Under the pieces are notes generated by a model. The model saw only the letters and a program-made list of their open reading frames with translations, was not told the DNA's origin and ran no database searches. A program made the position numbers and the translations under genes. This document shows, piece by piece, positions 29,482-37,104 of a DNA stretch of 64,000 nucleotides; positions within the stretch are counted from its first letter, which is position 1; every line of letters begins with the position of its first letter. The stretch comes from Variovorax sp. UMC13 (GTDB taxonomy: Bacteria; Pseudomonadota; Gammaproteobacteria; Burkholderiales; Burkholderiaceae_C), in assembly GCF_014170375.1 (NCBI RefSeq), contig NZ_LZZW01000014.1, positions 91,709 through 155,708 on the forward strand, in the 5' to 3' direction.

Positions 29482-30236
29482 ACGCGACCGCGAACACCTT
29501 TCGGGTGGCGACCTACAACATCCACAAGGGCGTGCAGGGCATCGGCCCGGCGCGCCGCCTCGAGATCCACAACCTCGGCCACGCGATCGAACAGCTCGAC
29601 GCCGACATCGTGTGCCTGCAGGAAGTGCGCAAGATGAACCGGCAGGGCGAGCGCCACTTCGCGCGCTGGCCCGAGCTGCCGCAGGCCGATTTCCTCGCGC
29701 CCGAGGGCTACACCGCCGTCTACGAGACCAACGCCGTCACGCGCCATGGCGAGCACGGCAACGCGCTGCTCACGCGCTGGCCGGTGATCCGCACCACCCA
29801 CCAGGACATCTCCGACCACCGCTTCGAACAGCGCGGCCTGCTGCACGTGCTGATCGACGTCGACGGCGCGCCGGTGCACGCCATCGTGGTGCACCTGGGC
29901 CTGATCAAGGGCAGCCGGGTGCGCCAGATCGCCCGGCTGCGCGAATTCATCGAGCGCGAGATCCCGCCCGACGAGGCGGTGCTGGTGGCCGGCGACTTCA
30001 ACGACTGGGGCGCGCGCATGCGTTACGCGATGAACGCCATGGGCATGCGCGACTCCAGCGACCTGCGCGGCCCGCCGACGCTGACCTATCCTTCGCGGCT
30101 GCCGGTCACGCAGCTCGACTTCATCTATGCGCGTCGGCTGGCGCCGGTCGCCTGCAGCGTGCCGCGCGGCCCGATCTGGGCCCGGATGTCCGATCACCTG
30201 CCGCTGCTGACCGACTTTTCGCTATCGAATAAGTAG
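29478..30236 (+). CDS. Endonuclease/exonuclease/phosphatase (EEP) family hydrolase, YbhP-like
   Basis: 252 residues with all EEP motifs: ATYNIHKGVQGIG (Asn), DIVCLQEVRKM (Glu), VAGDFNDWG (Asp-Asn) and ARMSDHLPLLTDF (Asp-His). The fold cleaves phosphoester bonds with a divalent metal, in DNA, lipids or small molecules. Overall sequence is closest in character to YbhP, which in enterobacteria lies beside cardiolipin synthase. Here it overlaps nudB by 4 bases and is followed by folE after 70 bases. It could supply the unassigned dihydroneopterin monophosphate phosphatase step, but that is only a positional inference. No signal peptide is seen. Confidence 0.85.
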   Translation: MNATANTFRVATYNIHKGVQGIGPARRLEIHNLGHAIEQLDADIVCLQEVRKMNRQGERHFARWPELPQADFLAPEGYTAVYETNAVTRHGEHGNALLTRWPVIRTTHQDISDHRFEQRGLLHVLIDVDGAPVHAIVVHLGLIKGSRVRQIARLREFIEREIPPDEAVLVAGDFNDWGARMRYAMNAMGMRDSSDLRGPPTLTYPSRLPVTQLDFIYARRLAPVACSVPRGPIWARMSDHLPLLTDFSLSNK

Positions 30237-30306
30237 CGCTTCGCGGGCGCGGGGTGTGCGCCGGCGGCCCCGCGGCGTTCGGGCGTTCGCTGGTAGGATT
30301 CCCGCC

Positions 30307-31038
30307 ATGCTCAGGAAGATCGACGCCCCCCAACCCCCCGCCGCACCGGCCGATGACGAGGGGACGCCCGTCTCCGTCAAGATCCGGGAGCGCCTGCAGG
30401 CCGCGCGCAAGCGCTTCAACGCCAACGACAACATCGCGGAGTTCGTGCAGCCGGGCGAGCTCGAGGCGCTGCTCGACGAAGTCGAGGTCAAGATGAAGGG
30501 CGTGCTCGAGAGCCTGGTGATCGACGTCGAGAACGATCACAACACCGACAACACCGCGCGCCGCGTGGCCAAGATGTACCTCAACGAGGTGTTCCGTGGC
30601 CGCTACGTGCCGCCGCCCTCGCTGACCGAATTCCCCAACGCCGAGCACCTCAACGAGCTCATGATCGTCGGCCCGATCACGGTGCGCAGCGCCTGCTCGC
30701 ACCACTTCTGCCCGATCATCGGCAAGCTCTGGATCGGCGTGATGCCCAACGAGCACACCAACGTGATCGGCCTGTCGAAGTACGCGCGGCTGGCCGAGTG
30801 GGTGATGGGCCGGCCGCAGATCCAGGAAGAGGCCGTGGTCCAGCTGGCCGACCTGATCCAGGAGAAGACCCAGCCCGACGGCCTCGCGCTGGTGATGGAG
30901 GCCGAGCATTTCTGCATGGCCTGGCGTGGCGTCAAGGAAATGGACAGCAAGATGATCAACTCCGTCATGCGCGGCGTGTTCCTCAAGGACCCGAACCTGC
31001 GCCGCGAATTCCTCTCCCTGCTGCCGCGCTCGCGCTGA
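30307..31038 (+). CDS. folE: GTP cyclohydrolase I
   Basis: 243 residues. Converts GTP to dihydroneopterin triphosphate, the entry to folate and other pterins. The zinc ligands are visible in ACSHHFCPIIGK (Cys and His) and EHFCMAWRGVK (Cys); the catalytic region VARRV-type segment appears as NTARRVAKMYLNE. The ATG at 30307 gives MLRKIDAPQPP; an upstream extension of 17 codons is possible but has no support. A Pro-rich N-terminal stretch precedes the conserved core, which starts near residue 25. Only 5 bases separate its stop from the BLUF gene. Confidence 0.94.
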   Translation: MLRKIDAPQPPAAPADDEGTPVSVKIRERLQAARKRFNANDNIAEFVQPGELEALLDEVEVKMKGVLESLVIDVENDHNTDNTARRVAKMYLNEVFRGRYVPPPSLTEFPNAEHLNELMIVGPITVRSACSHHFCPIIGKLWIGVMPNEHTNVIGLSKYARLAEWVMGRPQIQEEAVVQLADLIQEKTQPDGLALVMEAEHFCMAWRGVKEMDSKMINSVMRGVFLKDPNLRREFLSLLPRSR

Positions 31039-31043
31039 ACGCC

Positions 31044-31466
31044 ATGCTCGTACGCCTCCTCTACGCCAGCCGCGCGGTCGACAACAGCACCAGCGCCACC
31101 GATGCGATCCTCGCGCAGTCGAGGGCGCACAACACCGCCTGCGGCATCACCGGCATCCTCTGCTACAGCGCGGGCATCTTCCTGCAGGCCATCGAGGGCG
31201 GCCGCGTGGCCGTGAGCGACCTCTACGGCCACATCCAGAAGGACCCGCGCCACAAGGACGTGGTGCTGCTGCACTACGAAGAGATCAGCGAGCGCCGCTT
31301 CGGCGGCTGGACCATGGGCCAGGTGCACCTGACCAAGGTGCATGCCGCCACGCTGCTGCGCTATTCCGAGCGCCCGGAGCTCGACCCCTACGCCGTCTCC
31401 GGCAAGGTGTCGATGGCCCTGCTCGAGGAACTGATGGCCACCGCCGCCATCGTCGGACGCAACTGA
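31044..31466 (+). CDS. Short BLUF-domain blue-light photoreceptor
   Basis: 140 residues, a single BLUF domain that binds FAD and senses blue light through a hydrogen-bond switch. The functional residues are all present: Tyr7 (LLYASRA), Asn30 (RAHNTACGITG), Gln48 in the signature FLQAIEGG, and Trp89/Met91 (GGWTMGQV). About 45 C-terminal residues form the usual two capping helices and there is no output domain, so signalling must be by protein contact. It lies 5 bases after folE and is almost certainly co-transcribed with it. The partner is unknown. Confidence 0.92.
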   Translation: MLVRLLYASRAVDNSTSATDAILAQSRAHNTACGITGILCYSAGIFLQAIEGGRVAVSDLYGHIQKDPRHKDVVLLHYEEISERRFGGWTMGQVHLTKVHAATLLRYSERPELDPYAVSGKVSMALLEELMATAAIVGRN

Positions 31467-31522
31467 GGCCCGTGGGTCCCGCGCCCGGTCTCTCGCACCG
31501 CCGCGTCCGCGTCTAGACCGCG

Positions 31523-32404
31523 GTGCCGCTGTCCGCCTTCGCCCTGATCCTGCTGGCCGGGATCATCCACGCCAGCTGGAACATCGCCGCCAAGAAGGCC
31601 AACGGCGACGCGCGCTTCGCCTTCCAGACCAGCGTGCTGATGATGTTCGTCTGGGGCCCCGTGGGCCTGTGGCTGGGCTGGAACGTGGTGCCGCAGTGGG
31701 GCGCGAAGGAGTGGGCCTTCATCGGCGTCAGCGGCCTGCTGCACGTGGTCTATTACGTCACGCTGCTGCGTGGCTACCGCAAGTCGGACCTCACGGTGGT
31801 GTACCCGCTGGCGCGCGGCTCCGGTCCCTTGCTCTCCTCGCTGGTGGCCATCCTGTTCCTGGGCGAGCGCATCAGCCTGGTGGGGCTGGTCGGCATCGTC
31901 GGCGTGGTGCTCGGCGTGTTCCTGGTGGCGGGCGGCCCGCGGCTGTGGCGCGGCCCGCACGATGCGGCGCAGCGCGACCGCGTGCACAAGGGCATCCGCT
32001 ACGGCGTGCTCACCGGCGCCTTCATCGCGGCCTACACCGTGGTCGACAGCTACGCGGTCAAGTTCCTCGCGATGTCGCCGATCCTGCTCGACTACTTCGG
32101 CAACCTGGTGCGCATCGTCCTGCTGCTGCCCGTGGCCCTGCGCGACCGGCCGGCCACGGTGCGGCTGTGGCGCGCGCAGTGGAAGTACGCGCTGGTGGTG
32201 GCCGCCATCAGCCCGGTGTCCTATGTGCTGGTGCTGTACGCGGTGCAGCAGGCGCCGATCTCGCACGTGGCGCCCGCGCGCGAGGTCTCGATGCTCTTCG
32301 CCGCGCTGATCGGCGGGCACCTGCTGCGCGAGGGCGACCGCGTGCTGCGCCTGATCGGCGCCTGCTTCATCGCGGTCGGCGTGATCGCACTGGCGCTGGG
32401 GTGA
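31523..32404 (+). CDS. EamA/DMT-superfamily transporter
   Basis: 293 residues with ten hydrophobic helices arranged as two EamA repeats (about 3-135 and 150-293). The family-type opening is LAGIIHASWNIAAKKA; the first-half end is YPLARGSGPLLSSLVAILFL. Such carriers export metabolites or amino acids; the substrate is not readable. The start is a GTG at 31523; no ATG in frame would keep the first helix. It follows the BLUF gene by 56 bases and precedes the DUF429 gene by 7 bases, so the last two are likely co-transcribed. Confidence 0.85.
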   Translation: MPLSAFALILLAGIIHASWNIAAKKANGDARFAFQTSVLMMFVWGPVGLWLGWNVVPQWGAKEWAFIGVSGLLHVVYYVTLLRGYRKSDLTVVYPLARGSGPLLSSLVAILFLGERISLVGLVGIVGVVLGVFLVAGGPRLWRGPHDAAQRDRVHKGIRYGVLTGAFIAAYTVVDSYAVKFLAMSPILLDYFGNLVRIVLLLPVALRDRPATVRLWRAQWKYALVVAAISPVSYVLVLYAVQQAPISHVAPAREVSMLFAALIGGHLLREGDRVLRLIGACFIAVGVIALALG

Positions 32405-32411
32405 GGCGCGC

Positions 32412-33254
32412 GTGCCGATGAGCCCGCAGCCGCCGCCGCTGCTGTTGGGCTGCGACTTTTCCAGTGCACCCTCGGCCCGCAAGCCGATCGTGGTGGCGCT
32501 GGGCGCGATGCGCGGCGCGCGCGTGACCCTGTCGAAGCTGCTGCCTTTCGCCACGCTCGAGGCCTGGGGCCAGTGGCTGCACGACACGCCGGCCTGGATC
32601 GGCGGCTTCGACCTGCCTTTCGGCCTGCCGCGCGAGCTGGTCGAGCAGCTGGGCTGGCCGCAGGAGTGGCAGGCCTGCATGGCGCACTACGCGGGCCTGG
32701 AGCGTGCGCAGATCCGCGACGCCTTCGCGGCCTTCTGCGATGCGCGGCCGATGGGCGGCAAGTTCGCGCATCGGCGCACCGACCTGCCGGCGGGTTCGAG
32801 CCCGTCGATGAAATGGGTGAACCCGCCGGTGGCCTTCATGCTGCATGCGGGCGTGCCCAGGCTGCTGGCCGCGGGGGCCGCCTTGCCGGGCCTGCACGCG
32901 GTGCCGGGCGCCACCCGCATCGCGCTCGAGGCCTACCCCGGCCTGCTGGCGCGCGAGCTGATCGGCCGGCGCAGCTACAAGAGCGATGACCTGGCACGGC
33001 AGGACACCGAGCGCTGGGTGGCGCGGGCCGACCTGCTGTCGGCGCTGGAGCGCGGCGCGACCCGGCTCGACCTGCGGCTGGCGCTCACGCACGCCCAGCG
33101 CGACCAGCTGCTGGCCGATGCGCGCGGCGATGCGCTCGATGCGGTGCTGTGCCTGGTCCAGGCGGCCTGGGCGGCGCGGCAGGGCCATGAAGCGCACGGT
33201 TACGGCCTGCCTGCCGACCTCGATCCGCTCGAGGGCTGGATCCTCAGCGCCTGA
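32412..33254 (+). CDS. DUF429 domain protein
   Basis: 280 residues of the DUF429 family, which has an RNase-H-like core: the N-terminal GCDFSSAPSARKPIVVA (Asp in the first strand), a second acidic site in GGFDLPFGLPREL, EAYPGLLAREL and the C-terminal DALDAVLCLVQAAWAAR (Asp pair). A nuclease-like activity is suggested by the fold but not shown. Starts at GTG 32412 or ATG 32418 two codons later; I list the longer. It lies 7 bases downstream of the EamA gene. Confidence 0.78.
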   Translation: MPMSPQPPPLLLGCDFSSAPSARKPIVVALGAMRGARVTLSKLLPFATLEAWGQWLHDTPAWIGGFDLPFGLPRELVEQLGWPQEWQACMAHYAGLERAQIRDAFAAFCDARPMGGKFAHRRTDLPAGSSPSMKWVNPPVAFMLHAGVPRLLAAGAALPGLHAVPGATRIALEAYPGLLARELIGRRSYKSDDLARQDTERWVARADLLSALERGATRLDLRLALTHAQRDQLLADARGDALDAVLCLVQAAWAARQGHEAHGYGLPADLDPLEGWILSA

Positions 33255-33375
33255 CGCAGCACCGTCCTACAGGGCCTTGAGGCAATGGCGACGGGGTGGG
33301 GCAGGGGGTGCCGGGCCACAGTGGACGCAGTCGCCTCGATGAGGCGCGTTTCTCCAACTCACCGAAAGGCAAACC

Positions 33376-33573
33376 ATGAACAAAGATCAAGTCGCAGGCC
33401 GTGTGGACCAAGCCAAGGGCAAGGTCAAGGAAGTGACCGGCCGGGTCGTGGGCAACGAGTCGCTCGAAGCCGAGGGCGCCGCCGAGAAGGTCGCGGGCAA
33501 GGTGCAGAGCACCTATGGCGACGTCAAGGAAAAGACCAAGGACGCCATCAAGGACGGCGCCAAGAAGCTGTGA
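33376..33573 (+). CDS. CsbD-family general stress protein
   Basis: 65 residues, hydrophilic and rich in Lys, Ala, Glu and Val, with the CsbD pattern: MNKDQVAGRVDQAKGKVKEV, then a second copy-like half AEGAAEKVAGKVQSTYGDVK. CsbD-like proteins (E. coli YjbJ) are abundant in stress and stationary phase; their mechanism is unknown. A good ribosome-binding site (GAAAGG) lies 7 bases upstream. It precedes a BON lipoprotein by 43 bases and opens a block of envelope-stress type genes. Confidence 0.9.
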   Translation: MNKDQVAGRVDQAKGKVKEVTGRVVGNESLEAEGAAEKVAGKVQSTYGDVKEKTKDAIKDGAKKL

Positions 33574-33616
33574 GTCCGAGGGTCCCCACGGGACCCGCGT
33601 CTGAAAGGACAGTGCG

Positions 33617-34138
33617 ATGAACTCCCCGATGCATTTCCACGGGGCGCCGCGCGGGCGAATTCCGGGCCTGGCACGCTTTGCGTTGCTGGGCCTTTTGCTT
33701 GCGCTGGCTGCCTGCGACGAGGCCGACGAACGCAGCGCGGGCCAGAAGGTGGATTCCGCGATCGCGCGCACCCAGCAGGCTGCGACCGAAGCGGCGGCGC
33801 GCACCGAGGCCCTGGCCCGCGAGGCAGGCGCCAAGGTGAAGGCTTCGAAGCCCGCGATGCAGCAGGGCCTCGACAGAATCAAGGAAGCCGCCAAGGAGAC
33901 CGGTGCGGCCGTCTCCGCGGGGGTCAGCGATGCCACCATCACCGCCAGCGTGTCCGCCGGATTGGCCAGGGACCCGGCGCTGAGCGCCACCCGCATCGAC
34001 GTCGACACCCAGGGCGGCACGGTCACTCTGCGCGGCCCGGCGCCCAACGCCGAGGCGAAGGCGCGGGCCGAGACCATCGCGCGCGGCGTGACCGGTGTGA
34101 GCCAGGTCGACAACCGGCTGGAAGTGAGGGCGATGTAG
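33617..34138 (+). CDS. BON-domain lipoprotein
   Basis: 173 residues. After a basic start, a hydrophobic run ends in the lipobox LALAAC (Cys33), so the mature protein is lipid-anchored. Residues 40-105 form an Ala/Glu/Lys-rich helix of coiled-coil type, and 110-173 make one BON domain (SDATITASVSAGLARDPALS, VTLRGPAPNAEAKARAE, GVTGVSQVDNRLEV). BON domains bind phospholipid or outer-membrane surfaces, as in OsmY and DolP. A bidirectional terminator follows 22 bases after the stop. Confidence 0.86.
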   Translation: MNSPMHFHGAPRGRIPGLARFALLGLLLALAACDEADERSAGQKVDSAIARTQQAATEAAARTEALAREAGAKVKASKPAMQQGLDRIKEAAKETGAAVSAGVSDATITASVSAGLARDPALSATRIDVDTQGGTVTLRGPAPNAEAKARAETIARGVTGVSQVDNRLEVRAM

Positions 34139-34160
34139 ACGCGCCTCCTCCGCCCCCAAG

Positions 34161-34187
34161 AAAAAAACCCGGCATGCCGGGTTTTTT
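34161..34187. terminator. Bidirectional intrinsic terminator
   Basis: A run of A, the self-complementary CCCGGCATGCCGGG and a run of T form a perfect palindrome. It ends the plus-strand BON gene and the minus-strand YqjK-like gene. Confidence 0.9.
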
Positions 34188-34206
34188 CATGGGGGCAGGG
34201 GCGTGC

Positions 34207-34662
34207 TCAACGCCGTTCGTCGTCGCGCTGCATCAAGGTGGTGACCATGTCGGCCACGTCGGAAGTCTTGAGCAGCATGGCCAAGACGGCCGTGACCGAC
34301 AGCAGGCGCCACGGCTTGACCAACACCGCCAGCGCACCGGTGCCGGCGGCCACGGCCATCAGGCGGCCGGGACGCTCCTCGGCGAAGCGCTGCAGTACCG
34401 GGCGGGCCAGCTGGCAGGCAGCGTTGGCCGGATGCCGGCGCCACCAGCGCAGGGCGACGCTGCGGCCCATGTCCAGCCACGGCAGGCCCTGCAGCGAGAA
34501 CGCTCTGGCCATGGGTTGATCGCCGCGCGCGGCCGAGGTTTCGGCCGCTTCCAGCGGGGCGTCGTAGGCTTCGTCGGGAACGGGGGCGGGCTGTCGGAAC
34601 AGCGCGCGGCGCGAGAGCGCCAGGCGCTGCTGCGGTGTCAGAGCATCACGGTCAATCGCCAC
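34207..34662 (-). CDS. YqjK-like membrane-associated protein
   Basis: 151 residues. An N-terminal helix rich in Arg/Gln/Leu (LTPQQRLALSRRALFR) is followed by a linker and a C-terminal hydrophobic stretch (about 105-137; AGTGALAVLVKPWRLLSVTAVLAML) with the KPWR motif seen in YqjK-type proteins. I chose the GTG at 34662 because GGAGG lies 5 bases upstream; an ATG at 34689 lacks such a site. It overlaps the holin-like gene by 11 bases. With that gene and the DUF883 gene it reproduces the yqjD-yqjE-yqjK order of E. coli. Confidence 0.68.
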   Translation of the reverse strand: MAIDRDALTPQQRLALSRRALFRQPAPVPDEAYDAPLEAAETSAARGDQPMARAFSLQGLPWLDMGRSVALRWWRRHPANAACQLARPVLQRFAEERPGRLMAVAAGTGALAVLVKPWRLLSVTAVLAMLLKTSDVADMVTTLMQRDDERR

Positions 34663-35032
34663 GGCGTCCTCCAGCGGCATGCAGTGCACGCAGGTCTTCG
34701 TCGAACTGCGCGCGGACTTCGGCCAGGCCGTGCCAAGCCAGCGGCCGGCAGGCGATCCAGCCGGCGATCAGTGCGATCAACAGCGATCCGGCAGGGATGG
34801 CGACCAGCGTCCAGTGGAAGCGGCCTTCCATGCCGTAGAGCATGGCGGCCACGCCCGCCAGGCCGAGCGCCAGCAGCAGCGCGATGGCGGCCACAACGCC
34901 CGCGGCAATGCGCGCGCCCAGACCGCGCCCGGCCTGTGCGGCTTCGAGCTTGATCAGGGCGGCGTAGTTGCCGACGTGTTCGGCGATGAGCTCCGGATGC
35001 CCGAGCACCGTTGCATAGAGGGGATGAAGCAT
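34652..35032 (-). CDS. Phage-holin-like membrane protein (DUF1469/YqjE family)
   Basis: 126 residues with two strong membrane helices at about 43-67 and 73-94 and charged ends, as in YqjE/PF07332 proteins. These are inner-membrane proteins often made with YqjD in stationary phase; the holin name reflects sequence similarity only, and no lysis genes lie nearby. It starts 38 bases after the DUF883 gene and overlaps the YqjK-like gene, so the three are an operon. Confidence 0.8.
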   Translation of the reverse strand: MLHPLYATVLGHPELIAEHVGNYAALIKLEAAQAGRGLGARIAAGVVAAIALLLALGLAGVAAMLYGMEGRFHWTLVAIPAGSLLIALIAGWIACRPLAWHGLAEVRAQFDEDLRALHAAGGRRGD

Positions 35033-35070
35033 GGTGCGCGAGCGGGGACGGTGTCAGCGGCCGTCAGGGC

Positions 35071-35445
35071 TCAGTAGTCATCCCGGTTGCCGCGGCGGCT
35101 GGCCAGCACGATCAGCGCGGTGATGGCGGCGCCGGCGGCGGCGGCGATCAGCACCGAACGCACGGGCTGGTCGGAGATGTACTTGCCCGTCACGTCCGCG
35201 GCCTGTTCCAGGCGGCGCTGGGCGCGTGCGCTGGTGGTCGATGCGGCGTCGAGGCCGCGCTGCACGGCCTGTTGCACGCGGGCCGCGATCTGTTCGACGC
35301 TGGGCTCGGCTTCGCGGCGCAGGTCGCGCACCTTCTCGCCTGCGGCGTTCACGGCGTTCTGTGCGTAAGCGCGGGTCGACTCGATGGCGTCGTTGGCGGT
35401 GCGGCTGGCTTCGTCGGCGAGTTGCGATGCGGTCTTCGTGTTCAT
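35071..35445 (-). CDS. DUF883/ElaB/YqjD-family membrane-anchored protein
   Basis: 124 residues. Residues 1-90 are a long amphipathic helix with Ala and charged residues (ASRTANDAIESTRAYAQNA), and a single C-terminal helix (about 97-115; SVLIAAAAGAAITALIVLA) anchors it. YqjD and ElaB in E. coli bind ribosomes and the inner membrane in stationary phase. The ATG at 35445 follows AAAGGA closely and is clearly better than an open frame 39 codons longer. First gene of the three-gene operon, next to the kinase and its regulator. Confidence 0.86.
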   Translation of the reverse strand: MNTKTASQLADEASRTANDAIESTRAYAQNAVNAAGEKVRDLRREAEPSVEQIAARVQQAVQRGLDAASTTSARAQRRLEQAADVTGKYISDQPVRSVLIAAAAGAAITALIVLASRRGNRDDY

Positions 35446-35616
35446 GGAAAGAGTCCTTTCTGGGAGATTGAGCGCTTTGGCCTGTCCATCGTAACGGCGT
35501 CCGCCCGGCGCTGGAAGGCGTTGGCGGGCCGTGATGAGCAGCTTGGTGTCCACCTTAGCCACGCTGCCCGCCGCGGCTTGTCAGCAGCCGTGCGCGGGCC
35601 TCGTAGGAGAGCAACG

Positions 35617-36996
35617 TCAGCGTCCCGGCGCCACGCCGGCCGGCGTCGGCGTCGCGACGACGCGGCGAACCGGCAGCATGGCCGTGAGCCGGGTGCCGTG
35701 GCCGGGCGTGGAGATCACCGTGAGCTTGCCTTGCGCGGCCTCGACGCGGTGCCGCATGCCCGCCAGGCCATGGGTGGAAGGGCGCACGCGCTGGGTGTCG
35801 AAGCCCTTGCCGTTGTCGGCCACTTCGACGATCACGTGGTTGCCGTAGTCCTTCATCACGATGGTGGCTTCGGAGGCCTCGGCGTACTTGCCGATGTTGG
35901 TCAGGCTCTCCTGCACCATGCGGTAGATCGTGAGCTGGCGTGCTTCGTCGAGCACGGCCGGCTCCAGCGACATCTCGATCTGCAGGCCGGAGCGGTCGGC
36001 GAATTCACGGCCCAGGATCTCGAGCGAGGCGACCAGGCCCAGGTTGGACAGCGACGAGGGCCGCAGGTCCTCGATGATTCGTCGCTTGAGCGCGATGCCG
36101 CTGTTGAGCAGCTCGGTCAGGTGCTGCAGGCGTTCGATCGCGTCGGGCGTGTCGGCCAGGCGCGACTTGAGCCGGGCCACGTCGAGCTTGGCGGCCGTGA
36201 GCAGCGAGCCGAGCTCGTCGTGCAGCTCGCGTGCGAGGTAGCCGCGTTCCGTTTCGCGCACTTCCTGCAGGTGGGTCGCCAGCTCGGCCAGCGTGGCCGT
36301 GCGATCCTGCACCTCGGTCTCGAGCGCATTGCGTTCGCGTTGCAGGGCCTCCTGCTGGCGTTCGCCGGCCGAGCGCAGCGCGTGGCTCTGGCGCAGGTAG
36401 AGGTAGAAGGCCAGCAGCGCGGCCAGTGCCACCACGGCGATGCCGACGCGGGCCAGCTGCAGCGACTTCGCGATCTGCACCTGGCCGCGCGCCAGGGCGG
36501 CGTCGCTGCTGGCGACCAGTGCGTTGGCCTGGGTCCGGATGGCCTCCATCTCCTCGCGGCCGACGTCGGTGGTGATGACGAACTTCCAGGCGTCCTCGTT
36601 GCCGTTGGTGCGCAGGCGCACGCTCATCTCCATCTCGGCGAGCTTGCGCGCCACATGCGTCGACAGCACGGTCAGCCGGGCGCTGTCCTCCGGCCGGTCG
36701 GCGTACAGCGCGCGCAGCACGTTGAGCTGGCCGTCGATCTGGCGGATCGCGTTGTCGTAGGGCTCGCGGTAGTGCGTCTCGCCGGTCAGCAGGTAGCCGC
36801 GCTGGCCGGTCTCCGCATCCACCACGTTCTGCAGCAGGGCGCTGAGGGCCGTGCGCATGCGCTGGGCCTGGCCGACCTCTTCGAGCGCGCGGGTCGACTG
36901 GCGGAATCCGGCTTCGTTGATGCCCACGAGCACCACCGCGGCCAACAGGGCCAGGGTGAGGCTCAAGGCCATCTTGGGAAAGGCTAACCAACGCAT
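35617..36996 (-). CDS. CHASE3 sensor histidine kinase (NarX/DegS-type, HisKA_3)
   Basis: 459 residues from the ATG at 36996: TM1 (about 5-27), periplasmic CHASE3 sensor (30-170, DAETGQRGYLLTGE), TM2 (about 183-203), a coiled coil (205-250), HisKA_3 with the phosphorylated His259 in ARELHDELGS, and HATPase_c with VEVADNGKGF and THGLAGMRHRVEA. It autophosphorylates and should act on NarL-type regulators. The regulator gene 37105-37737 is divergent from it, 108 bases away, and is the likely partner. The signal sensed is unknown. An alternative start 16 codons upstream lacks a better ribosome-binding site. Confidence 0.92.
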   Translation of the reverse strand: MRWLAFPKMALSLTLALLAAVVLVGINEAGFRQSTRALEEVGQAQRMRTALSALLQNVVDAETGQRGYLLTGETHYREPYDNAIRQIDGQLNVLRALYADRPEDSARLTVLSTHVARKLAEMEMSVRLRTNGNEDAWKFVITTDVGREEMEAIRTQANALVASSDAALARGQVQIAKSLQLARVGIAVVALAALLAFYLYLRQSHALRSAGERQQEALQRERNALETEVQDRTATLAELATHLQEVRETERGYLARELHDELGSLLTAAKLDVARLKSRLADTPDAIERLQHLTELLNSGIALKRRIIEDLRPSSLSNLGLVASLEILGREFADRSGLQIEMSLEPAVLDEARQLTIYRMVQESLTNIGKYAEASEATIVMKDYGNHVIVEVADNGKGFDTQRVRPSTHGLAGMRHRVEAAQGKLTVISTPGHGTRLTAMLPVRRVVATPTPAGVAPGR

Positions 36997-37104
36997 GTAG
37001 AGGCTTCCGCTGACGGTCCCGTGATCAATTTCGTGAATAATCAATGCCGTTCAGGGAACGATATATCGCGACTCACGAGTGCGCGACAACAAAGAGGATG
37101 ACAG
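36997..37104. promoter_or_regulatory. Divergent control region between kinase and regulator genes
   Basis: This 108-base gap is richer in A+T than its surroundings and holds the perfect palindrome CGATATATCG (37059-37068) and a TGAT...ATCA arrangement (about 37021-37042). These may be promoter elements or binding sites for the NarL-type regulator. The regulator has a good Shine-Dalgarno (AGAGGAT). Confidence 0.4.

Noticed and set aside
34652..35032. A prophage remnant, because of the holin-like protein
   Set aside because: The protein belongs to the chromosomal YqjE group and no lysin, capsid, integrase or other phage gene is near.
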